A DNA stretch of 64,000 bases from contig CACVBU010001171.1 of assembly GCA_902728285.1 (NCBI GenBank), positions 186,001 to 250,000 of the forward strand, written 5' to 3'. Positions 1 to 11,559 of this stretch are shown in pieces. Position 1 is the stretch's first letter. Each line of letters starts with the position of its first letter. A program made the translations under genes and the position numbers. The DNA comes from Clytia hemisphaerica. Lineage: Eukaryota > Cnidaria > Hydrozoa > Leptothecata > Clytiidae. The notes under the pieces were generated by a model. That model was not told where the DNA came from. It was given only the letters and a program-made list of their open reading frames with translations, and made no database searches.

Positions 1-138
1 ACATTTTACTGTTTTATATGGTACCAATTGAATAGGGAAAATAACAAATCAATAAGTCATTATTCCATCGTTTAATTACGAACAATATATAATTTAGAAA
101 CTTTTTTCTTAATTAGAAACTTTTTTCTTAAACTTCAG

Positions 139-1498
139 GAACTTATCCAGAAAGTAGTTACTGTACGCGTCAAAGCATACCAGAAAGCTGCAGAAAAATC
201 TGAACGAATGGACGAAAAATTATCTCCTGTTTTGAAAAGGCTGAAGGAAGAAAATCGGGATCTTCGAGAAAAAGCATCCGTTTTGAAACAGAAACTTCAA
301 GCCATTGAAAGATACCAAAATTCTGCTAAAAAGGTAGGTTTTAAGACACGATGGTGTTCGTAAGAACACTTAATTTACATTGCATTAATGTCTAGTTCTT
401 TCTAAAGAAAATTGCTAATGTGTTTGGAGGTATCAGTCTTATAAGGAAATCTTTTGTATTACATTTCAATCAGCGCCCATCCAGTAACCCGCAACCTGTA
501 GAAACTCCACCTAAACGCATTTGTACTACAACAAAGAGTCCTGTACCAATAAATACGACGCCGCCAGCACAATCAAACATCGGAAACATCAATAAAGTTC
601 CAGTCACGTCACCTCAACCGGTTTCTTTCGCGTCTCCGGTGAGGTCTGTTTATATTCCACCTGGACCAATTCAACACGCTCCTCAACAATTCTACCAGAT
701 CCTTCCTAATGGGCAACGTATGTTATTACAATCGTTACCAACCCCGACAAACGATCCAGGATTTGTTATGATTGACCCGAACTCAAATAACGGACATTAT
801 AATATTGGAACTCAAGTAGTGGTCGCTAATCAAGGTCTACGCATGGCGTCTTCACATCCAAAGGACAATCGTGTGCAACAAATCGCTCAAGTCAATGGGA
901 AAAATTTCCCAGGAACATTAAACCCACTTCGACCGCCTATGAGTAGATTTCAAACGAACAATGTTCGTCTTCCTGTTAGTTGGTCAGCTCCGCCACAACA
1001 AGTCCGCCCTCAAATGATGGTCGCCCAAAGACAACCAGTTCCGATACAGCAACCACAGAAAGTACAAAAACCCGCCCTTCAGTCACCGCCAACTACAAAA
1101 ACTCCACCCCCTAAACCTCCCAATTCATCTGAAGCTCATATAGCACTACCATTTAACCCGTTACCAAAACTAAAAGCCAGTATTTCTGCTTCAGGAAGTG
1201 GCATCATATTAACATGGGATTATGAAAAATCGGGTGAAAACCCAGATAAATATAAAGTTGAGTGTTATCAGCTGTTTGCACATCAGGCAAAAGGTAATAT
1301 ACGGCCGCCCGGCCCCATGAGTCAAGACCGTGGAAGAAAATTGGAAATGTCAATGCTTTACCATTACCTATGGCATGCACTTTGACGCAATTTGCAACAG
1401 GTAATGTTTATTATTTTGCCGTTGTTGCAGTTGACATACATGGACGTGAAGGAGAAATGTCTAATCCTTGCACTATAAGATTAAATCTAAATTCGTAG
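139..1498 (+). CDS. ATF7IP: ATF7IP/MCAF-like chromatin cofactor, 3' two exons
   Basis: Partial gene; its 5' part lies left of the window. Exon A is 139-333 (acceptor cag before 139, donor gtaggt at 334) and encodes 65 charged, heptad-like residues, a probable coiled coil. Exon B is 474-1498 (acceptor cag at 471-473, stop TAG 1496-1498). It starts in phase 0 with a long Pro/Gln/Asn-rich linker and ends in a fibronectin type III domain. The end holds the segment [20 protein letters not shown], then [20 protein letters not shown], which closely match the end of ATF7IP/MCAF1 as I remember it. In known animals ATF7IP partners the H3K9 methyltransferase SETDB1, and its C-terminal FN3 region contacts MBD1 and other factors; a nuclear silencing role here is inferred. 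The frame shifts by one base between about 1294 and 1330, so the linker and the last FN3 strands lie in different frames. No intron of suitable length repairs it. Family assignment is firm; the intactness of this copy is not. Confidence 0.92.
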
Positions 1499-1531
1499 TT
1501 TTGAAGTATTTAACCAAATGTTGTTGATATG

Positions 1532-1860
1532 TACCTTAAAGGAAGAAATTCTGGCGGAAAGAAAATTTGGCGAATTTGGCAGATTCGGCCAGAATCCGCC
1601 AAATTAAGTTCCCGCCAAAATTTATTTTTTTCCGCAATCCGCCAAATTAAATTCCCGCCAAATTAAACTTTTTGAAAATATGATCTCTTTTAAGGTGTTT
1701 TTGCATTTTTTTTGCTGTTTTTACGCCATTTTAAGGATAACTTTTTCAGCAAACGCCAAATTTAGTTTTTTCGTCAATCCGCCAAATTAAATTCCCTCTA
1801 AAAAACTTTTTCGGCCATCCGCCAAATTAAATTCCCGCCAAAATTTCTTCCTTTAAGGTA
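1532..1860. mobile_element. MITE with TACCTTAAAGG ends (family A)
   Basis: The ends TACCTTAAAGGAAGAAATT and its reverse complement at 1842-1860 are inverted repeats flanked by TA, as for Tc1/mariner-type insertions. The interior repeats an 18-base motif (ccgccaaattaaattccc) several times. It lies 33 bases past the ATF7IP-like stop codon, so it may be part of that 3' UTR. Related copies are at 8926-9217 and 27914-28143. No ORF is present. Confidence 0.8.
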
Positions 1861-2490
1861 GGTAATTGTTGATTGTAAAACATTTGAAGAGTTTTGAATT
1901 ATTTTTCACTTATACAACAAGAACAGCTCAAATATTACAAAATTGGTTATGTTTGAGAAAATCTTCTTCGTCGTCACATCAAACCGATTATTTTCTTTTG
2001 AAAAAGGAATTTCTTTTGTTTTCCTATGAATTTTCTGTTCCACTGAAAAAGAGGAATCCTTTTTTTAAAGAAAGGCCACTTTGTCATTATATCTCTGTAA
2101 TTATTCCTAAAACTATTTATTATTTGTGTATAATATTTTTAAAAACATTTTTGCGTTCCCTTTTTTTTTACTCCATAGTGCATGCCATCATTAGTATATT
2201 GTTAATATTGTTATGGAAAGTTAAAATATATTTATACGATTTTATGAATACTTTTCATGAAAAATGAATATTCTGTAAATTTCAAATAATTGCCAGGATC
2301 AGGGGGTTTATTCAGGATTTCATATTTTCATACGTTTGAACATCTCTTCAGCGATTGAAGATATTCAAACAACTTGTATTCTACTTTGAACCCTTGTGAT
2401 AGTACATCAGCTAAATAGATAATTTCACAACTGCTTGTAACGTCACTCCTCTCGCCCAAATCATATACTCGCTTCACATCAAACCTTTAG
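1861..2490. other. AT-rich spacer, no gene recognised
   Basis: A 133-codon open frame (1866-2267) runs through here, but its product is low-complexity Phe/Leu/Lys-rich sequence typical of AT-rich non-coding DNA. It could include 3' UTR of the ATF7IP-like gene. Confidence 0.5.
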
Positions 2491-2493
2491 AAC

Positions 2494-2648
2494 ACACACT
2501 AAAGATTTTTTTTTTTCTATAAGCATAACATTTATAAGTATATGCAGGCTCAGTTTTTGGTGCCCAAACATTGACTCTAATGTCTAAGAACAATAGAATG
2601 CTAAGCATAATGCGAGTCTGATATTTTTTTGCTTATAAAAATACTACA
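2494..2648. mobile_element. MITE fragment, ATAAGCATAAC family
   Basis: Motifs ctataagcataacatttata and, inverted, tttttgcttataaaaatac mark the two ends. The subterminal motif for a member of this family (ata-t-g-aggctcag) recurs at 19196-19335 and inverted at about 61480-61600. End points are approximate. Confidence 0.55.
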
Positions 2649-2851
2649 TTAGAATTACACAAATTTAGATTTTAAAACCCCATGTGTCTAGGCTTAAGTC
2701 AAAGCTGAAAGTTGCGAGAGAAGCTAAAAAGATTAGAAAGGGGACTACAACTGTGAAAATGATATAAGGTTTCAAAAGCGCGATCGTAGGGTAAAGAGCT
2801 AGGTTGTACCTAATTATACGCTTTTTTATAAGAGAATATTATCTATAAGAA

Positions 2852-3125
2852 TACACGTTTTTTTTAAGAAACACTCTTTTAAGAAACATGAGGTTCAGAA
2901 TGCCTAAAATAAAGTAAAAACTATGAAACATCTAAGAAACATGCTGAGGCTGAGAATGAGAAAATAACATTTTTTAATTCGTTTTTTTTAAGAACCTTCC
3001 AATCCAGCCTTCCACGAGGCTGTTTATGTCCAATAGTTTAGAAACATTTAAAGGTCAAAAGGCCGATTTCTTAAGAAACATTGAGGCTGCTTGGTAAAAC
3101 TAGTTTCTTAAAAAAAAAACGTGTA
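2852..3125. mobile_element. MITE, TACACG family, copy 1
   Basis: Begins TACACGTTTTTTTTAAG and ends in a run of A followed by CGTGTA, giving inverted ends with TA at both borders. The inside carries several short direct repeats of the type ttaagaacat or taagaaacat. At least seven near-complete and three partial copies are in the window. Confidence 0.85.
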
Positions 3126-6098
3126 TTTATGATGTAATTGACCAAAAAATCAAGAATATGGTAAGAATATCACCAGAGATTTGGGAAAAGAGGATAAGAA
3201 ACGCCGCTGCCGCTCGCTGTTTTCCTATTCTTTCCCTTTGAATTCGGCACCCTTTGAAGAAGCAAGGCTGTAGAATAGTTGAGCAAGAAGGAAGGCCGAA
3301 ACAAAATGGCGTTACGTACAGGTTAACCAATGTTCAAGAAAAAAGTCCTTGAATAAAGCTTTCCAGTGAGTTCTTTGTGAAAAAGAGACTGGGGAGTGAA
3401 TCTTTGATCTTTTGGGGGTTTCCCCTGAGAAAATCGAGGAAAATCATTCCATATTCTGGGAGTAAAGATGGCGGACATGAGGCATGCTTGAAATTTTGAA
3501 AAATTGGGACCAATTTCTTTCTGGCTTGTATTGCTCTGAATGAATTTTTTTGTGTTGCAGACATAATTTTTATGGGTAGTAGGAAGGTTGATAGTGATCA
3601 TGTAAGTATTAGTTTACCCCGGCACTCTCTAAAAACGTCTTGGCATTTTGATTTAAGATGGGCAAAATCAATTGATAATTTTGTTGTTTTTCTTCAACTT
3701 TTAGATAAAAAAAATGTAATTTTAAGCAAAACTTGCCCCATGGTAATGGAATTGAGATTCAGTAAGTATACTTGATTTCCTCTGTTGTACTTTTAGCTTT
3801 ATCTAGGGAAACCATTGATTTTTGGGTTGGAAATTTCAAGGTTTCAACAACAAAAACATTTCAAAAAAATAACTTTGACATGTGATATTTATAAATTGTG
3901 ACTACCTGAAGGGCCATGATTTTGACCAGTCAGTGGATTATGATTTAGAAGGTGCAAGGCTTTGGTACTTTTACACTCAAAATATTGTTTAATCCGTGGA
4001 ATTTGCATTTTGTATTTAAACGGATTAGGGTAATTTCATATACAGATTTACATTTTATATATTTTCAGGCTAGTTATCATATTCTTTGTGAAATACTGTT
4101 AACAACACCGTCCCATAGAAGTATTGGCCATCCAAGTACAGGTTGCCGATGCAACGACGATTGACTCAAGATTCAGACATTTTTGCATGTTGACGGTCAC
4201 TTCTGTTCTCTGCAGTCAGGCAGTGCCAGCAGAAAAGGACTGCTAAAAGATGAGTGGGAACTGATGTATTAAAACTTTACGTGTATTATATCTATTTGAC
4301 TCAACAGAAGCAGGATGGAATAATAATTCTATGGTGTTTGATGTTATATTTATGGAAAAAGTGGATTTGAGCTGTTGGACCTGTATGCCCTTTGAAAAAT
4401 GGATGTCGATATATTTATTATTAGAATGTTCAATGGAAAATTGGGGATTTCGATATACACATTATTATGTAAATGTTCTCTGGCGAAGTGGATTTTGATG
4501 CAACTTCTTTTTGGAATCTTTATTGATCGATGTTTGTTTTTTATCCAGGTTGTCCTTGAAAACTGAATTTTGAGGCATAAATACATATTGCATGGTATAG
4601 ATGAAATGGATACGTGCTGCGATGATAAGTCTACTTCATTTGTCTATATTTTGATTTGGGGGCTTTTGCCCTGAAGCTATCCCTTAATTTGGGAAAGCAG
4701 GTCAAAACAAGTCATCAAATCAGGGGGAACATGTAGGCCAAAATTGCCAAATGTAAACAAACCAGGAAGAGCCAGAAATGCTTCTATAATTTAAATTTAT
4801 ATTCATATTTTCAGTCTGATGTTATCTTTAAACTATATTTTTCAAATTTAGATTTGAATTTTTTTAGCATGGAGTCATAACACCTTTTGCATTTAGTGTT
4901 CATGGAGCAATAATCCAATTTTTAATCAGCTTTGAAGTCTTAAAATCTGTATAATATGTACTACTCAAGAACATAGTTGGAAAGGCTTTGGTCGTTTTTA
5001 TTGTATATCCAACTTTTTACTTCAAGTAAAGTCAACGGTGATCTATTTTTCATCATGCTCTGCAATACACATTGATTTGAGGTGTTTTAAAGGCCTATAA
5101 ATGAAGTTAAATTATACTGAAAAGTCTTTTTGTTCTTAATCTTTTGCAGCAGTTGCAAAGAAGATTTATATTCAGAGAAATAGCGAAGTCATATTATGCA
5201 CTGAAAAAAAATACAAAATAACAATGACAATCTGTAATTCCAATATACATAATATACACTGTGGAAGAATATTTAATTTTTATACACTATTATTTGTTGG
5301 GTTGGATGGAAATGCATAGTTTTTTTTTAACCTCATTTTTACGATGTTTTTTTATAATATTTTTTCTAACATATCTGGGGAAATCCCCTGGTGATGTCTT
5401 CGGTATAATTTTTGTATTTTTTTCAATGGTATTGTAAGATTATTTTATGTTTTGTTGTCTAGAACTCATAAAGTTCTTACAAGAAAGCTTTCATGGTATT
5501 TATGACCTCCTGGCATTGATATCATGAATGGCCATCGTTTCTTTTTTCCTTTTCTTTCTTTGACATTTGTTTGTTGTTTTTTTGTCCTCCAAGGTTTTAT
5601 TTTCAACCTCGCTATCCCTACTGAAGAGCCTTTATGGTATTGTTTCTTAGAAACTTTAGCCCGAGAATAATGATAAACTAGTTTTACCAGCTTCGTTTGT
5701 ATTCTAAACGCAACACATTTCAATTATTTTGGTATCTAAATTATCAGCAAGGAAAATATTTTTTTACAAATAAAGCTGAGAAACTATTTAAGGCTCGCAA
5801 CCCAAAGTCTTGTCCAAAGTAAAAAAGTGCTTATAAAAAATAACAAAATTCTCGATTTTAGAAAGAAAAAAAAATTCACTTTCGATATCAATCACGGCTG
5901 CCATTTTTTGTTTGTACTTCTAGTCTTGTGCGCATAACGAATCAAGCGCTCTGATTGGTTCAGAACGAAAACAATCGATCGGCCGCAGACATTTCAATAG
6001 AAACAAAAGATTCTACAGCCTAGCTTCAAATAGATGAATAGCGCATTTCTTATCCTCTTTTTCCAAATCTCTGATATCACTATCATGGAATTTGGCAG
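3126..6098. other. Gene-poor spacer with one weak exon-like ORF
   Basis: No protein family was recognised. The only exon-like piece is on the plus strand at 3557-3775: acceptor ttgcag at 3551-3556, then an open frame of about 70 residues of mixed composition, followed by a donor-like sequence (gtaagtat) near 3767. A second acceptor-bounded frame runs 4070-4164. Joining them in the frame of the first gives an immediate stop, so I do not call a gene. Confidence 0.3.
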
Positions 6099-6105
6099 CT
6101 GAACC

Positions 6106-6763
6106 CATGAAGGTAATAAAGATACAGATGGAGAGAAAACGTCTCGGTAATGACCTAAATGGTCGTTGAAATCTTTTATAAATCTATTCAAAGCGGCTTT
6201 TCTTTTATGTACCATCATTGGAAGCAAAAAACATCAATTTACAACTTTATAAGAACAGAAAGAGGCTGATCCGTTGATTTTGAAAAACTTAATTTTGCGA
6301 GAAATCTTAGTTAAAATGCGATTCGAAATAGTTTCAAATGATTTAAGGATAAAAGAGTATATTAATTTCATAAGGATACTTGAAAGTTTCTTATCTTAAA
6401 ATCTTCACGTCTAAATGGGCAGCGGTTTTCATACTCTGACAAAATGATCGATACAAGGTTCCTAATCGTAACACGTAATTCTTTTTTAAAATCTATCGAT
6501 GGCTTTATAGGCAGCTTCCCCTAGAAGTTTAGCGTATTGTGCTTATTATGTAAAGTTTTTTTCAATTTTTCATGACAAGGCTATTATATTTCAATATACT
6601 TGTTAAAAATGTAATGTCTTTTCATTCATCTTAAATATTCCCACGAGTATACTCAAAATTAATCATCTCATTCCCAAAGCAACCAAACAGCTGTTTGTTT
6701 CCGAAGATAAATCAGAATAGAAGAAAAGGCATTGACTCTCCATCTATCTTTATTACCTTCATG
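6106..6763. mobile_element. hAT-like MITE, CATGAAGG family, copy 1
   Basis: The element starts CATGAAGGTAATAAAGATA and ends in the reverse complement of that sequence type (…CCTTCATG). It is flanked by the perfect 7-bp duplication CTGAACC at 6099-6105 and 6764-6770; an 8-bp reading is possible if one border base is shared. It encodes no transposase (658 bp). The copy at 8648-9639 is the same family in the opposite orientation. Confidence 0.9.
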
Positions 6764-6801
6764 CTGAACCTAAGAATGCCATTTTTAGAGTATTTTATCA
6801 T

Positions 6802-7073
6802 TACACGCTTTTTTTTTTATAAGAATGGTGTAAATCCATTTCATCATGGATATTCTTAACTTTTTTGGGAAAATCATCCTAAAATATTCTTACAGCATTC
6901 TTATTATTTGGGGGTAATTGGCAATTTATAATTTAAAATGCTCTAAAAATGACATTCTTAGCTTGAGTAGCAAAATTCCATGATGGTGATATTCTTAGCA
7001 TATTCTTAATTTTTTAGTAATTTTCATCATGGACATTCTTATAAAGTGTATTCTTATAAAAAAAAAGCGTGTA
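6802..7073. mobile_element. MITE, TACACG family, copy 2
   Basis: Ends TACACGCTTTTTTTTTTAT and …AAAAAAGCGTGTA form inverted repeats with TA borders. The interior repeats attcttaa/attcttat motifs. Confidence 0.85.
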
Positions 7074-7149
7074 AATTACGAACTAATGGAATGGTATAAT
7101 AGCTAAAAGGTTCCACAAAAATGCCATTTCATTGCCTGAGGTATATATT

Positions 7150-7284
7150 ACATGCTAGGTTTTGGCTGGCTTTGGATCCAAAGCTAAGAACACTGTAAGA
7201 ATATTTCAGGATGATTTTTCCCAAAAAGTTAAGAATATTCATGATGAATTGGAAAAACAACATTCTTATGAAAAAAAGCGTGTA
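7150..7284. mobile_element. MITE, TACACG family, partial copy
   Basis: The right half of a copy like 6802-7073: several taagaatat motifs followed by attcttatgaaaaaaagcg and tgta at 7281-7284. The left terminus is missing. A 72-codon open frame across it is an accident of the repeat. Confidence 0.65.
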
Positions 7285-7699
7285 ATAAACCTTGAAGAGG
7301 TTCCGAAAGAAAAAGCAAACATTGCTCAAACTGTCAGTCTTTCAGAAGCTTCTTCGTGGTGGTGGAAGAAAAATCTTTAGTTGAAATTGAATTCGACTAT
7401 CAGAAGTTTTAGGCATTCTTGTTTCCACTGCCAATTATATCTGCAGACACATTTTAATTACTCTTTACAGAATGCAATTAACGATTAATTACTCTCTTTG
7501 AAGGAGCGCTAAATGAGAAAAAATACACAAGGGCCGCGTTTCAGACCAGAAAGTTTTTGTAATTAGTTCTAAGTTGGTATGGGAATTCAATCCTGATTAC
7601 TCTTCTTTTGTTATCATCGATTATAAATGTCGCAGGGAATACTCTCTCAAAACTAGAAATCTTTTCAGAATCTCTTGGGAGGTTTTGTAATTAAAGAAC

Positions 7700-7991
7700 T
7701 ACTCTTAGGTGCCAAATAAACGCCCCCCCGCTTGTTAATTTTTCGAAAATTTTCCAACCCCCCGGACCTTATTAGGATCCCCCCCCCCGTTTATCAATTT
7801 TGAAAATATTTTTAGCTGTTAAAGAGAAAGCCCCTTATTTTGCTCTAAACAGTCTGATTTTAGCCTATATTTACCTTATTTTTGGATTTTCAGAAGTACA
7901 ATTTCCAACCCCCCCGGCAATTAAGTCCCTCCCGTTTATTAAAATCTCGAAAATTTTCCAACCCCCCCCGTTTATTTGGCACCTAAGAGTA
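7700..7991. mobile_element. MITE, TACTCTTAGGTGCC family
   Basis: Ends TACTCTTAGGTGCCAAATAA and its reverse complement, with TA borders. Internal copies of a C-rich motif (ccaaccccccc, cccgtttat) are repeated four times. A short relative lies at 12669-12729. Confidence 0.8.
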
Positions 7992-8647
7992 CCAGGGAAT
8001 CTCACTGTAAAATGTTGATTTATGCTCGTTATAGCCTTAGTTGCCAAACTTCCTCTAACCCGGGGTCCACTTAAAGCTTTTTGATAGACTGAATGCCGCT
8101 GATAAGTGGCCCGCCTTAATTTGGCAGACTCCATTTTTTTCGGCTTTGGCTGAGGTGGTAGCAAGGAGGAGAAAAAACAAACAGAAAACAATGACCAATA
8201 GACAATATTTTTTCAAAATTTTGAGGCATTTACATGCTTTTATTATAGTTTCAAAAACTTTGATGTGAAATTGGAATATATTTTATTGATTGTTTTCTTA
8301 TAATTTTATTTTTGAAGACGAAAGTAGAAAATCAAGATGATCAGAAAGCAAAGTTCAGCCAGAAGCTGACTCTAGTCTAAACCTCCTCCGACCAGGTCTA
8401 GCTAGTAGTTAATATATTTTCCTTTTGTGACTAACAAAAACGCATGTCACTTTGCAAATTCTGATTCGCCTATTCAAAAAATTGAGACGAAGGTGTGAAA
8501 TATTTTTGTCTTAAACTCTAGAGGGTGATCCCTTTTTAAACTTTGGTCTAACTAATGACGAGCATACATTTGAATGCAATACAGGGTATCCGGAAAATAA
8601 ATCGAGTCGTACAACTTCTATAGAAAGAAAGTTCTTGTGTGTTTCAC

Positions 8648-9639
8648 CAAGAAGGTAATAAAGATAGACGGAGAGTCAATGCCTTTTGTTCTATTCTGAT
8701 TTATCATCGGAAGCAAACAGCTGTTTGGTTGCTTTGGGAATAAGATGATTAATTTTGGGTATACTCGTGGGAATATATGAAAAGACATTACATTTTTAAC
8801 AAGTATATTGAAATATAATAGCTTGTCATGAAAACTTGAAAAAAACTTCACATAATAAGCACAATACGCTAAACTTCTAGGGGAAGCTGCCCATAAAGCC
8901 ATGGATAGATTTAAAAAAAAAATTGCTTTTATCGGATTAATTTTCGCGAGATTAAAACTCGCGAACACGCGGGAGATTCCTGATTCGCGAAATTAAATCC
9001 ACCACAAAACTTTTAAATTGTATTTTTGGCGGAGAAACTAGTTCCAAGTCTCCATTTATGGCAAAAAATGGCTATTTTCAGCTGTTTTCTGGCTTATTCG
9101 CGAAATTAAATCCACGCGAAATATTTCAAAACTCTGACTCGCGAAATTAAATCCAGAAAATTTCGCGATTTTTTTAGCTCGCGAAATTTAATCTCGCAAA
9201 ATTTAATCCGGTTAAAGTACGTGTTACGATTAGGAACCTTGTATCGATCATTTTGTCAGAGTATGAAAACCGCTGCCCACATAGACGTGAAGATTTCAAG
9301 ATAAGAAACTTTCAATGATAATGTGATGCGACTCTCAATGTTCACAAAATGCCAGCCCAAAAATGTATCCTTATGAAATTAATATATTCTTTTATCCTTA
9401 AATCATTTGAAACTATTTCGAATCGCATTTTAACTAAGATTTCTCGCAAAATTAAGTTTTTCAAAATCAACGGATCAGCCTCTCTCTGTTCTTATAAAGT
9501 TATAAATTGATGTTTTTTTGCTTCCAATGATGGTACATCAAAGAAAAGCCGCTTTGAATAGATTTATAAAAGATTTCAACGACCATTTAGGTCATTACCG
9601 AGACGTTTTCTCTCCATCTGTATCTTTATTACCTTCATG
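8648..9639. mobile_element. hAT-like MITE, CATGAAGG family, copy 2 (nested)
   Basis: An inverted paralogue of 6106-6763, starting CAAGAAGGTAATAAAGATA and ending …ACCTTCATG. It is flanked by a perfect 7-bp duplication, GTTTCAC, at 8641-8647 and 9640-9646. It is longer than the other copy because the element at 8926-9217 was inserted into it. Confidence 0.9.
8926..9217. mobile_element. MITE family A copy, innermost of a three-level nest
   Basis: Inverted ends CTTTTATCGGATTAATTTT and …AATTTAATCCGGTTAAAG. The interior repeats the motif cgcgaaattaaatcc. The flank is TG (mutated TA) on the left and TA on the right. The paralogous site in the copy at 6106-6763 lacks this block and gives the empty site. 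Confidence 0.85.
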
Positions 9640-9951
9640 GTTTCACTAAATTTGCAATGTTTATCAAAGTTTCTCTCTGTGTCATTTTAATTGTCATAAG
9701 ACATCTTTTATGAATAACTTTTACAAAAAACAATTCTCAATAACTTTAACGTCATGAAAATTGTAAAGAAATTTAATTCTTTTTAATCGTAATGACCGTT
9801 GTACAAATAATTATTGTGTTGGTATATATTTCTTACATTTTGTTATTACACACGCAACAACCTCCTATTCAGAATCATGTTCGAACTCGATACTTTTTTT
9901 CACAAAAACCACTAGAATAGAAAAAGCATGTAAACCTAATCACCTTAAACC

Positions 9952-10211
9952 TACAGGGTGTCCCTAATTAAAGTATCGAGTCGAAACACAACTATGAGTA
10001 GAAAGTTTTATGTGCGTGTTCACAAAATTGAATTGTATTTTAAGCTCTCCCTCTTTTTTCTTTGTCATTACGATTAATTTATACGTTGTAACTACCTTTT
10101 GTAATAAGCCTGTGTGATGGAGAACGTTCTTATATTTTAGCGATAACACACACAAACTTTTCTACTCAATCGCATGTTCAAACTCGATACTTTAATTAGG
10201 GACACCCTGTA
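9952..10211. mobile_element. MITE, TACAGGGTR family, intact copy
   Basis: Terminal inverted repeats of about 35 bp start TACAGGGTGTCCCTAATTAA, with TA borders. No coding capacity. This is the reference for the interrupted copy at 8580-9897. Confidence 0.88.
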
Positions 10212-10334
10212 GTATAGGTCTGAACGCGACCAACACGATTAATAATCACATTTGAAAATCAACATGTAACTCGAGAAGAGGCATAAATTAGAAGGAAGAG
10301 GCATAAATTATCAAAAGCTAAAAAGTTAATTACA

Positions 10335-10965
10335 TACCGGGTGACCCACGAAAAAGTTCGGACCTTTCTCGGCGTCTGGAGGCCGAACAAATGTCCCAAA
10401 GTGCTCGGAATTTTGGTATTTAAAAAGTAGATATCCTAACTTAAAATTTGAGCTATCACTTTTTAAATTTGACCAACTAGTTCTCTACTTATGACCTTTT
10501 AAACTCAAAATTCACTTTTCGGAAAGTGTAAAAAACACGTAAAAAAGAGGTATTAAATTAATGCAATCAATTAGAAAATATCTTATAAATTGACTCATTT
10601 AACGAGTTTTATGACATTAATAATTATTAAAAACACTTTTCAAAGTAGTTTTTGTTTAAAACAAGACTAGTTTTTATCAAAATTGGCACTTTCAAGGAAT
10701 TTTCTCAAAAACTGTATATCAAAAACGTCTAAAAATACCTAATTTGATACCCCTTTTTTACCTGTTTTTTACACTTTCCGAAAAGTGAATTTTGAGTTTA
10801 AAAGCTCATAACTAGGGAACTTGTGCGTCAAATTTAAAACGTAATGGCTCGGATTTTAAGTTAGGATATCTACTTTATAAATAATAAAACTCCAAGCACT
10901 TTGGGACATTTGTTCGGCCTCAAGACGCCGAGAAACGTCCGAACTTTTTCGTGGGTCACCCGGTA
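10335..10965. mobile_element. Long-TIR foldback element, TACCGGGTGACCC ends
   Basis: The two arms (about 10335-10555 and 10740-10965) are inverted copies of each other over more than 200 bases, beginning TACCGGGTGACCCACGAAAA and ending in its complement. A roughly 190-bp AT-rich spacer separates them. TA borders. No ORF of note. Confidence 0.88.
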
Positions 10966-11244
10966 TAAGGATTTTTCTTTAAAAATAAATTATTATCCGC
11001 TTTTTTCGGGACATACTGTATGACTGAGTCGTCTGCGTACATATTGAATGTCTTTCAATTTCATAAGACAATCCGAGTAATCGATTAAAAATGTGATTTC
11101 TGGATTTCTGTCAATTAAACTTTTGTACCATTTTAGTTCTGTGTGAGTGATTCTCGAAGCTTTTGTCGTAGGATAGCATGACCAACAGTATAAAATGCTT
11201 TTGCCAAAGCAATAAACACAGCTCACAAGGTAAACAACTTACCG

Positions 11245-11345
11245 TACGTGCGGCCCTTAAGGGTCCTTTTCCCAAGCTTCCCAAAGTGCACTGTAAGGCT
11301 TGAAATGAGCAAAGATGAATAAAATTGCACCGTGAGGTTCTGACC
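11245..11345. repeat. Fragment of the GCACTGTAAGGGT repeat family
   Basis: Contains gcggcccttaagggtcc and tgcactgtaagg, both shared with the element at 33394-33758. Boundaries uncertain. Confidence 0.45.
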
Positions 11346-11559
11346 TCATTTTGCTTAGTCTGAATCGCAGATCTCTACAAAACCGCAGGTAGTAACAACT
11401 TGCGGTTCCAATGATGGATAACTATGTTGCCCCACTTAGGGGCTGAAATTAGATCAGAAGCTTTATTTCACATTTCACTGGTTCCTGTCTTCATGGGAAA
11501 TATCCGTCATTTTCATTTCACAGGAGAACTGTATATAGCCTATATACACAAAAGTATTG

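Larger units (their letters stand above)
8580..9897. mobile_element. MITE, TACAGGGTR family, interrupted outer element of a nest
   Basis: Starts TACAGGGTATCCGGAAAATA at 8580 and resumes after 9646 with sequence ending …gaactcgatactttttttc, matching the interior end of the intact copy at 9952-10211. The final terminus (CACCCTGTA in the other copy) is missing. The element at 8648-9639 has been inserted into it. Confidence 0.75.

Noticed and set aside
1866-2267. 133-codon plus-strand frame after the ATF7IP-like gene
   Set aside because: Composition is that of AT-rich non-coding DNA, with no conserved motif and no start context.
7162-7380. 72-codon frame with a charged, coiled-coil-like product
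   Set aside because: Its first two thirds are the right half of a TACACG MITE.
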